Program-made: the position numbers and the translations under genes
Part shown: positions 42,127 through 49,007 of the stretch, in pieces
How the letters are laid out: every line of letters begins with the position of its first letter
Position numbering within the stretch: position 1 is the stretch's first letter
NCBI GenBank assembly: GCA_937863385.1
Contig: CALMBW010000011.1
Coordinates: forward strand, 1-61,947
Direction of reading: 5' to 3'
Source of the DNA: an uncultured Actinomycetes bacterium
Lineage (GTDB): Bacteria; Actinomycetota; CADDZG01; WHSQ01
Length of the DNA: 61,947 bases
The notes under the pieces: model-generated
Told to the model about the DNA's origin: nothing
Database searches by the model: none
What the model saw: the letters and a program-made list of their open reading frames with translations, nothing else

Positions 42127-43202
42127 CGCCACATCCTGTTCAGAAGATCCACCAGATGGGGTTCGAAGGTATCGCGCCACCCGACCCAGTTATGCCCATC
42201 CCGGTTGGCGAACAATCGCACGTCATAGCCTTGTCTGAGCAAGGCCTCCGATACTGCCCTGTTGTTGGCGAGGTTCTCTTCGATCGTGCCGCACGTGAGC
42301 GTTACCGGCACGGGATGAGCCCAATGCTCGGCGGTTAGCACCTCGCCCACGAAGCGGCTGATCCGCCTGAATCTGACGAAACCCGACTCCTGCTTGTCGA
42401 AGCGCATCCTGAAATACGAACCGGATTGAAGGAACAGCGCCCCGAATGCAGCCGGACTACGACGGTGCGCATGCAACATGGCCAAAGCGCCGAGACTCGC
42501 GCCCATCCCGATGCGGTTGTTGCGTCCCGAGGGAGTAGGGAGACGGTCGAGCAGGGCCGGGATCATCTCCTGAGCCAGCGAGCGGGCATACGACGCAGAT
42601 GCGGAATAGATCTGGTCGCGATCCTTCGGTTCGATCAGCACCGCGCGAAACGGTGGGAGGCGGTCGTGAGCAACGCAGACGTCGAAGAGGTGAGTGAGCC
42701 CCGACAGCTTTGCGTACTCGGGTCCGTCGTGGACGACGAGCAGAGGCAGAGGCTGCGATCCATCATCGCCATGCGGCCGCCAGATCTGTGTGTAGAGACG
42801 GTCTTTGATCGCCCGGCATCGCAACGAGGTCTCCTCGATGGGTCCCCTCGGTGCGTCCTCTTCCAGCCAACGGGGAGGCGTGTACCCCGGCATCTGCACC
42901 ACCGACTTCGCGCCGAAGGCACCGTCGGACGTGACGGGGTTGTTCGGGTCGCGCAGCATCTCGAAACTGCCGTCTGCATGCTGAAGCTCGATCAGGTACT
43001 CGATGCGATCCGCGTTCGGAGGCCGCATCTCTAGTTGCCAGATCCCCTCGGCTTCCACGTAGACGAAGTCCGGACCGTTGCGCGGACGCTCGATCTCTTG
43101 GTAGAGACGAACCGCCAGCAACTCATGATCGGGATCGGGAAAGGTGAATACGATCCGGTCCTCTTCGATGCGGGGGCCGGACACGTCGTGGCTCACGCTC
43201 AC
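42123..43202 (-). CDS. Esterase with N-terminal Ig/CBM48-like domain
   Basis: A 359-residue cytosolic protein. The first 110 residues resemble the Ig-like N-terminal domain of Fes-type enterochelin esterases (FTFPDPDHELLAVRLYQE, MLRDPNNP). The C-terminal alpha/beta domain has the elbow GMGASLGALAML and the His in NRDGHNWVGWRDTF. GTG 43202 is chosen because it overlaps the permease stop (GTGA). Fes enzymes cleave siderophore trilactones, but there are no siderophore synthesis genes in view, so the substrate here is open. Confidence 0.86.
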   Translation of the reverse strand: MSVSHDVSGPRIEEDRIVFTFPDPDHELLAVRLYQEIERPRNGPDFVYVEAEGIWQLEMRPPNADRIEYLIELQHADGSFEMLRDPNNPVTSDGAFGAKSVVQMPGYTPPRWLEEDAPRGPIEETSLRCRAIKDRLYTQIWRPHGDDGSQPLPLLVVHDGPEYAKLSGLTHLFDVCVAHDRLPPFRAVLIEPKDRDQIYSASASYARSLAQEMIPALLDRLPTPSGRNNRIGMGASLGALAMLHAHRRSPAAFGALFLQSGSYFRMRFDKQESGFVRFRRISRFVGEVLTAEHWAHPVPVTLTCGTIEENLANNRAVSEALLRQGYDVRLFANRDGHNWVGWRDTFEPHLVDLLNRMWR

Positions 43203-43966
43203 TTCCTCTTGGGCTCCCAAGCGAATGTCTTGAATGCGATGAGGATCCCTGCCACCCCCCAGACTGCAACTATCGCAAGGTTGTTCCACTCGAACCCGTT
43301 GCCCTCGGTGAATGGTGAGAACGAGATGAGCGTCGCCTCGGCGAAGTGATAGACGGGAAAGACCTTCGCGACGGTGGTAAGCCATTCGGGTGCATCTGCC
43401 GTTGGGATGAACACGTTCGAGATGAAAAGCAGCGGCAAGATCGACGCATTGACCACCGGAGGGCCGGCCTCGACGTTCGGCAATACTCCCGAGATGGCGA
43501 TCCCCAAAGCACAGAACGCGAAGGCGCCTGTGAGAACTGTCACGATGAACGCCGGCAAGGTTTCACTGGGGATCGCGACGCCGAAGAAGAGTTTCCCCAC
43601 GGTCACCGTGATGGCGACCAACAAGAATGTGATGAACATCGAGTGCATGATCCGCCCAAGCATGTAGTCGCGGGTTCTCAGCGGTGTGCCTCGTTTGCGC
43701 TTGAGAACTCCCTCTTCGCGGGCGAACAGCAACGTCATGGCGTTGTTCGTGTAGGTGGCCGTGATGATGGCGAAGACTCCGATGGCCGGGACGTAGAAGG
43801 TCTCGCCTGTGATGGTCTCGCCGCTCGGCCCCGGGATGTCGCCCGAACCGAAGATGGTGGGGAACAAGAACAAGAACATCAACGGGAACATGAACGTGAA
43901 GAAGGCAGCAGCCGGATTGCGCCAGAAGGCGCGGTTCTCGAATCGGAACTCGCGCAGCGCCTTCAT
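43199..43966 (-). CDS. ABC-2 type transporter permease
   Basis: A 255-residue permease with six predicted membrane helices: AAFFTFMFPLMFLFLFPTIF, AIGVFAIITATYT, MFITFLLVAITVTVGKLFF, FIVTVLTGAFAFCALGIAI, ILPLLFISNVFIPT, and IVAVWGVAGILIAFKTF. The ABC-2 signature region LLFAREEGVLKRKRGTPL is typical of DrrB-like drug or lipid exporters. ATG 43966 overlaps the ATPase stop (ATGA). It pairs with the ATPase to form an exporter. Confidence 0.92.
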   Translation of the reverse strand: MKALREFRFENRAFWRNPAAAFFTFMFPLMFLFLFPTIFGSGDIPGPSGETITGETFYVPAIGVFAIITATYTNNAMTLLFAREEGVLKRKRGTPLRTRDYMLGRIMHSMFITFLLVAITVTVGKLFFGVAIPSETLPAFIVTVLTGAFAFCALGIAISGVLPNVEAGPPVVNASILPLLFISNVFIPTADAPEWLTTVAKVFPVYHFAEATLISFSPFTEGNGFEWNNLAIVAVWGVAGILIAFKTFAWEPKRK

Positions 43967-44874
43967 TGATCCTTGCCTTTCTCGGACGCCCGAACGAGTT
44001 GCAGGTAAACGTCTTCGAGCGTGGGCCGGGCCACCGACAGCCCTGCCAGGTCGACGGAGTTCTGTATCGCCCAACCCGTCAGCTCGTTGAGGATCGCGAC
44101 CGGCTCCGATGTCGAGATCTCGCAGAAGCCGGTCTCGGTGGTCCGGTACGAGATCGCCGGAGGTAGCTCGGCCGAAGGTTTGACGAAGCGGATCGTCGTG
44201 ATCGTGTCCGCGGTCTGAAGCAGCCCGTCGGGCGGGCCTTCGGCGATGATCTTGCCCGCCGCGATGATCGCGACTCGGTCGGCAAGAGCCTGAGCCTCAT
44301 CCATGTAGTGCGTGGTCAGCAAGACGGTCTTGCCGAGGGACTTGAGGTTTCGAATCATCTCCCAGGCACCCCGGCGAGCCGATGGGTCGAAGCCCGTAGT
44401 GGGCTCGTCCAAAAAGAGGAGGTCGGGGTCACCGGCGAGGCCGACCGCCACGTCCAGCCGTCTCTGCTGGCCGCCCGATAGCTTGACTATCCGCTCGTCA
44501 CGCTTGTCGGTGAGTCCGACGATCTCGATCACTTCATCGACGCCCAGCGGGTTGGGGTAATAGCCGCGGTATAGGTCGACGGCTTCCGCCACCGTCAGAT
44601 AGCGCTCGACGCCGGTTTCTTGCAGCACGATCCCGATCCGCTGCTTGTATGTGGGTTCCCCTTTGCCGGGGTCGTGGTCGAGGACACTCACGGTGCCCGA
44701 GCTCCGGTGCCGGTGGCCTTCGAGGATCTCGACGGTGGTGGTCTTGCCCGCCCCGTTGGGGCCTAGCAGTGCGAAGACGTCACCTTCGTCCACGACCAGG
44801 TCTACGCCGCGGACCGCTTCGTGGCTCCCGTAGGACTTGTGAAGGCCGGAAACCTCGATCGCTTTGGCTGCCAT
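43963..44874 (-). CDS. ABC transporter ATP-binding protein (DrrA-like)
   Basis: A 303-residue ATPase. Walker A is GPNGAGKTTT near residue 39, the Q-loop is in IGIVLQETGVE, the signature is LSGGQQRRLDVAVGLAGDPDLLFLDEPTTGFD, and the H-loop is LLTTHYMDEAQAL. A C-terminal extension of about 85 residues is as in DrrA-type exporters. TATGCT on its strand (complement of 44884-44889) lies eight bases before ATG 44874. It is the first gene of the operon that continues through the permease, two esterases and the ATP-grasp ligase. Confidence 0.95.
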   Translation of the reverse strand: MAAKAIEVSGLHKSYGSHEAVRGVDLVVDEGDVFALLGPNGAGKTTTVEILEGHRHRSSGTVSVLDHDPGKGEPTYKQRIGIVLQETGVERYLTVAEAVDLYRGYYPNPLGVDEVIEIVGLTDKRDERIVKLSGGQQRRLDVAVGLAGDPDLLFLDEPTTGFDPSARRGAWEMIRNLKSLGKTVLLTTHYMDEAQALADRVAIIAAGKIIAEGPPDGLLQTADTITTIRFVKPSAELPPAISYRTTETGFCEISTSEPVAILNELTGWAIQNSVDLAGLSVARPTLEDVYLQLVRASEKGKDQ

Positions 44875-44898
44875 GGCTTGCGAGCATAAGCTCTAGGG
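44875..44898. promoter_or_regulatory. 24-bp divergent promoter with overlapping -10 boxes
   Basis: Between the ABC operon and the acyl-CoA dehydrogenase the 24 bases contain AGCATAAGCT (44884-44892 plus flank). Read rightwards it gives TAAGCT six bases before ATG 44899; read leftwards it gives TATGCT eight bases before ATG 44874. The two -10 boxes share three bases, as in known bidirectional bacterial promoters. Confidence 0.55.
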
Positions 44899-46560
44899 AT
44901 GGATCTCTTTCTTCAAGACCCCCCTTGCTTGCCGAGCGCATGGGAGGGAGACCGCGCACTCAAAGATGCGCTCAGGTTCTATCTAGGTGACCACTTCGCT
45001 GCAGCCGAAGTGATCCTCGATGAGCTGGGGCGTTGGGCAACGGGTCCGGAGACTTTACGTATGGTCATGAGGGCCGAGAACGAGCCCGCGACCCTCATGC
45101 AGTACGACGCCTGGGGGCACCGGGTCGACGAGGTCGCCGTGTCCGATGCCTACACCGAGCTCGGCAAGTTCGGTGTCGAGCACGGGGTAGTAGCGCTGGC
45201 ATATGAGCCGGAACCTTTCGGTGACCTTGCCCGCGTTGTCTGGGCTGCAGCGATCTACCTATGGGGACCCTCGTCGGCGCTGTACTCATGCCCGATCGCG
45301 ATGACCGACGCGGCCGCTCGGACCTTGTTCGAACACGGCGACGCCACCGATACCGAGATCGCCCAACGTCTGATCAGCCGCGACCCGGGCTTCGCGTGGA
45401 CCAGCGGGCAGTGGATGACCGAAACGGCAGGGGGATCTGACGTCGCGCGCACCTCGACGGTCGCGCGCCTCCAAGGCGATGAGTGGCGGCTTTACGGAAC
45501 CAAGTGGTTCACCTCGGCAACGACGTCTGAGATGGCCCTGACGCTGGCGAGACCCGAAGGGGCACCGGATGGGTCGCGGGGGCTGGGCTTGTTCCGGGTC
45601 CACCGGATGCTCGATGACGGAACCCCGAATGCGATCTTGGTGCGCCGTCTCAAAGACAAGTTAGGAACAAGGTCGATGCCGACGGCCGAACTCGAACTAG
45701 AGGGTGCCCTCGCCCACCCTGTAGGAGATCCTCTCGATGGCAGAGGTGTCGCAAAGATCTCCACCATGCTCAACATCACCCGGCTCCATAACGCGTTGGC
45801 TTCTGCCGGTGCTTTGGCTCGGGGCCACGCTTGGGCATCGTCTTTCGCCGAGTCGCGTGAGGTGTTCGGGCGCAAGCTCGCCGCTCAACCAGCACACCGA
45901 GTGACCCTAGCCGAGCTGGCTGTGGACAAGGCTGCGGCCTTGGCTCTGTCGTTGCGCTGTGCCCATCTGATGGGACGTATGGAACACGGTTCGGCTACCG
46001 CCGAAGAGGTCGCGCTCTTCCGAGGGTTGACCCCGGTCACAAAGCTTTCAACCGCTCGTTGGGCGGTGGCGGGAGCTGCCGAAGCGATGGAGGCACTCGG
46101 TGGCGTGGGCTATTGCGAGGACTCGGGTATGCCTGCGCTGGTCCGCAACGCCCATGTCCTGCCGATCTGGGAAGGCACCACCAACGTCTTGTCGCTCGAC
46201 CTGCTCCGAGCTGCGCAACGCTCGGATTCGTTCACGGCATTGCTTACCGACTGCGAAAGAGCTGCCGCGGTGGCTGCGGGTACGGCCGGCATGGAACAAC
46301 CCGTGGCGGCGGTCCGGGCCTCGGTCGACGAGCTCAAGAAGCGGTTCGAGGATGCCGCCTCGGATCTCGATCGACTACAAGCGACGGCGAGGTCCATCGC
46401 TATGGGCGCGGCAACTACCTACGCGTGCGCGCTGTTGTGCGAACAATCCACCGCGCTGGGCACCGAAGGTGCACCCACCGCTGCCGCCGCAAGACGACTA
46501 GCCGAGCGCGGCCTCACCGGACCTGCCCCCTTCGCAAGCGACATCCCCAACGACCTCTAG
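44899..46560 (+). CDS. Acyl-CoA dehydrogenase
   Basis: A 553-residue FAD-dependent acyl-CoA dehydrogenase, longer than the 380-residue core, of the AidB/ACAD11-like long form. FAD and substrate motifs include QWMTETAGGSDVARTSTVA, YGTKWFTSA, and the family C-terminal AMEALGGVGYCEDSGMPALVRNAHVLPIWEGTTNVLSLDLLR. The base is likely the Glu in IWEGTTN, as in this subgroup. A further helical region of about 120 residues follows. It ends in CTAG, which also provides the stop of the convergent acyltransferase gene. Confidence 0.92.
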   Translation: MDLFLQDPPCLPSAWEGDRALKDALRFYLGDHFAAAEVILDELGRWATGPETLRMVMRAENEPATLMQYDAWGHRVDEVAVSDAYTELGKFGVEHGVVALAYEPEPFGDLARVVWAAAIYLWGPSSALYSCPIAMTDAAARTLFEHGDATDTEIAQRLISRDPGFAWTSGQWMTETAGGSDVARTSTVARLQGDEWRLYGTKWFTSATTSEMALTLARPEGAPDGSRGLGLFRVHRMLDDGTPNAILVRRLKDKLGTRSMPTAELELEGALAHPVGDPLDGRGVAKISTMLNITRLHNALASAGALARGHAWASSFAESREVFGRKLAAQPAHRVTLAELAVDKAAALALSLRCAHLMGRMEHGSATAEEVALFRGLTPVTKLSTARWAVAGAAEAMEALGGVGYCEDSGMPALVRNAHVLPIWEGTTNVLSLDLLRAAQRSDSFTALLTDCERAAAVAAGTAGMEQPVAAVRASVDELKKRFEDAASDLDRLQATARSIAMGAATTYACALLCEQSTALGTEGAPTAAAARRLAERGLTGPAPFASDIPNDL

Positions 46561-47363
46561 TTCGGGGGTTCGAAGGTTCGGGGGTCTTCGAGGTAGGCGC
46601 GGGCACTGGTAGCAAGGCGGGCTGCGTGGTAGCCGTCGATGTAGCGGTGGTCCATGGTCGCACTCAGGGTCAGGATAGGGCGAACGACGATCTGTCCGTC
46701 TCTCACCACGGCTTTCTCGGTGACTTCCGATACGAGCACGAGGAACGGGATGCGGTAATAGCTTGCCAGGGGCGCGTACGCGTGTTGGATCCCAAACATC
46801 CCCACCGAGGTGATCATGGCCGAGCCGAACGCCTGGCGGGGGAGTCCCTGCTTCTTGAGGTCCATGTCCCGGTCCGACGTGAGCCAGGCTGAGAACCGGA
46901 TGGACCACTTCAACAGGCGGCGAGGCGTGCTCGAGATCATCTTCTTGGTCTTGCCAAGCTCGGTGTCGTCGCCGGTCTTGATGCGTTGCGCCCGGTCGCG
47001 CAGCTCGCGCGCGATCTCGACTGCGGACTTCCTATCGGCGTTCTCGACCTTGACCCCCGAAAGCTCCGAGCCTTGTCCCGCGGAAACGATGAAGAAGATG
47101 TCGACGGTGTCACGCTGGATGAAGTGGCCCCGGTACATCCGGACGTTCAGATCGGGGTGGTCTCCGAGTGCTTTGGCGATCGCCTTTCCGGCCATCGTCG
47201 TGACGGTGATGGGTACCTGGGCCTTGTCTCTGGCCTCACCGATGAACCCAAGAAGCTCGGTTGCGTCGATCTCCAGGTCGCCGTAGATCTGTGGATCGTT
47301 GGGGCTGCCCCACGCCGCCGCAGCGATCTTGCGCCAGCCCTGGATCTTCTTCTTAGATCCCAC
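46557..47363 (-). CDS. 2-oxoacid dehydrogenase-type acyltransferase, catalytic domain only
   Basis: A 268-residue protein with the E2 catalytic fold (chloramphenicol-acetyltransferase-like) and no lipoyl or E1/E3-binding domain. The active-site segment HRYIDGYHAARLA keeps the catalytic His and Asp. AFGSAMITSVGMFGIQHAYAPL matches the core. Free-standing versions occur in actinobacteria; their acyl substrate is unknown. Start GTG 47363 follows GGGGGTGA. Convergent overlap of four bases with the dehydrogenase means both stops share CTAG. Confidence 0.85.
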   Translation of the reverse strand: MGSKKKIQGWRKIAAAAWGSPNDPQIYGDLEIDATELLGFIGEARDKAQVPITVTTMAGKAIAKALGDHPDLNVRMYRGHFIQRDTVDIFFIVSAGQGSELSGVKVENADRKSAVEIARELRDRAQRIKTGDDTELGKTKKMISSTPRRLLKWSIRFSAWLTSDRDMDLKKQGLPRQAFGSAMITSVGMFGIQHAYAPLASYYRIPFLVLVSEVTEKAVVRDGQIVVRPILTLSATMDHRYIDGYHAARLATSARAYLEDPRTFEPPN

Positions 47364-47397
47364 TGCTCACCCCCTTGCGCGGCGCAGAGTCTACGCC

Positions 47398-47787
47398 TCA
47401 GCGTTCGTTGCGACCCGCTGGGTGGAAGTGAAGATCGAGTGCCATCCACATCGTCTTGGAGTGCGGATAGAAGAGCACTGGAAGCAGACCGTTGGTGATC
47501 AGAGCCACGAGCATTACCGGCCCCCACAGGATGTCGGGCCAGGTAGATAGCAGCGTTCCGACGAAAAAGGCGAAGAACCAGACCTCGCAGGCAGCGATGT
47601 TCATAATCATCGCCCCGGTCCAGTAACCCTCCTCGCGATAGAAGTTGTAGCCGCAGACATCGCAGCGTTCTTTGAGCTTGAAGTAGGACTCGAAGGCTTT
47701 TCCTTGTCCGCATCTGGGGCAGCGACGTCGGAACCCCCGCATCGCCATCGTGAACATCCCCTTGCTGTAGCTCTTGCGTTGCGACAC
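47398..47787 (-). CDS. DUF983 family zinc-ribbon membrane protein
   Basis: A 129-residue protein of the DUF983 family. Two cysteine pairs (CPRCGQGKAF near residue 23 and CDVCGYNF near 42) should form a zinc ribbon, and two membrane helices follow (about 57-78 and 85-107). The family has been linked to membrane assembly in other bacteria, but its role is unclear. The start is GTG 47787. It diverges from the ECF sigma gene by 47 bases. Confidence 0.88.
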   Translation of the reverse strand: MSQRKSYSKGMFTMAMRGFRRRCPRCGQGKAFESYFKLKERCDVCGYNFYREEGYWTGAMIMNIAACEVWFFAFFVGTLLSTWPDILWGPVMLVALITNGLLPVLFYPHSKTMWMALDLHFHPAGRNER

Positions 47788-47834
47788 GTTCTATCTGTCC
47801 TCACATCTCGGGTGCCGTTCGGGTTGTAGCTTGC

Positions 47835-48302
47835 GTGACGGTAATGACTATGACGCTGCCACCATTTTGGACCTTGGTCGAACAACACGGCGCAGAGCTG
47901 ATGCGTCACGCGCGCCGTCTCGCCGGTGACGACGCGGAAGACGTGCTGCAAGAGGCATTCATGCGCGCCCTGCGCTCATATGACCGCCTGGAACGAAGCG
48001 ATCACCTTCGAGCGTGGCTCTACCGGATCACTACTACCACTGCCTTCGATCATTCGGCCCGCCACCGTGGCGAGGTGCTCATGGGAAGCGTTCCCGAGGC
48101 GCTGAGCCAGGATGGCCTCTACGACGACGCCTTCGAGAGCTTGCTCGCCGGGCTGTCCGACACCGCGCGAGAGGCGATGACGCTTCGTTTCGTCGAGGAC
48201 CTCCCTTATTCCGACATGGCGACGCGCTTGGGATGCAGCGAGCAAGCCGCCCGGCAACGTGTCTCGACCGCCGTACGCGAGCTCAGAAGGAGGCTTTCAT
48301 GA
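47835..48302 (+). CDS. ECF sigma factor coupled to the methyltransferase
   Basis: A compact sigma-70 ECF factor (about 155 residues). Region 2 is ARRLAGDDAEDVLQEAFMRALRSYDRLERSDHLRAWLYRI, and region 4 is LSDTAREAMTLRFVEDLPYSDMATRLGCSEQAARQRVSTAVRELRRR. The start could be GTG 47835, ATG 47844 or ATG 47850. Its stop overlaps the ATG of the alkylguanine methyltransferase gene by four bases (ATGA). No anti-sigma factor is present, so control may be transcriptional or by an unusual partner. Confidence 0.88.
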   Translation: MTVMTMTLPPFWTLVEQHGAELMRHARRLAGDDAEDVLQEAFMRALRSYDRLERSDHLRAWLYRITTTTAFDHSARHRGEVLMGSVPEALSQDGLYDDAFESLLAGLSDTAREAMTLRFVEDLPYSDMATRLGCSEQAARQRVSTAVRELRRRLS

Positions 48303-48883
48303 GTCTCGACCCGAAGTTCCTGGAGCGGTTCGCCAACGCAGCGGTGTCCGAGGGCCTCGTCGATGCAAGCTTTGCCGAGATCGCAAGCCCGATCGGCCGT
48401 TTGGTTGTGGTTCAGAGCGCGGCGGGGGTATGCCGCATCGCGTTCGCCGAAGAACCAACCGATGTGGTCCTTGATCAGGTCGCAAGGGTCGTGGGACCGC
48501 GGATCATCTCTTCGCGGACCGAAACCGCTGCGGTCACCGATGAGCTTCAGGCTTACCTCGCGGGAGAGAGCGCCACGTTCGACGTGCCGGTGGACTTGTC
48601 GCTGATCCGGTCGGGTTTCCAGCGGGCGGTGCTCGATGAGCTGATCCGCTCGGTTGGTCCTGGCGAGATCTTGACCTATGGACAGTTGGCTGCTCGGGCC
48701 GGTAACCCCAGGGCGGTGCGTGCGACCGGCACGGCCTTGGGGCGCAACCCGGTTCCGATCATCGTTCCGTGTCATCGGATCTTGCCCAGCTCGGGTGGGG
48801 TCGGGAACTACGGTGGCGGGTTGGACCGCAAGCGTTGGCTGCTCGCGTTGGAGGGTGCCCCTCTCACCGCGCGCGGCCGGTAG
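48299..48883 (+). CDS. ogt: Methylated-DNA--protein-cysteine S-methyltransferase
   Basis: A 194-residue suicide repair protein that transfers alkyl groups from O6-alkylguanine to its own cysteine. The helix-turn-helix part (LTYGQLAARAGNPRAVRATGTALGRNPVPIIVPCHRILPSSG) contains the acceptor Cys in PCHRI and the DNA-flipping Arg in RAVRATG. The N-terminal half is longer than in minimal versions and begins with about 20 extra helical residues. ATG 48299 overlaps the sigma stop, so the pair is translationally coupled, suggesting an alkylation-responsive regulon. Confidence 0.94.
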   Translation: MSLDPKFLERFANAAVSEGLVDASFAEIASPIGRLVVVQSAAGVCRIAFAEEPTDVVLDQVARVVGPRIISSRTETAAVTDELQAYLAGESATFDVPVDLSLIRSGFQRAVLDELIRSVGPGEILTYGQLAARAGNPRAVRATGTALGRNPVPIIVPCHRILPSSGGVGNYGGGLDRKRWLLALEGAPLTARGR

Positions 48884-49007
48884 GCCTCAGGTTCTCGCTA
48901 GCTTCGAGTGGCTATCGAGTTCGAAATAGCACGCTCCGGCGCGACCCGCTCCCTCTGCTCTCGTTCATTACCAATGACAGACGGGGTGATGGACAGGAGG
49001 ATCGATC

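Noticed and set aside
42123-43202. Siderophore (enterobactin-type) utilisation gene
   Set aside because: The Fes-like fold alone is not enough: no siderophore receptor, binding protein, iron permease or synthesis gene is near, and the ABC pair is of the export type.
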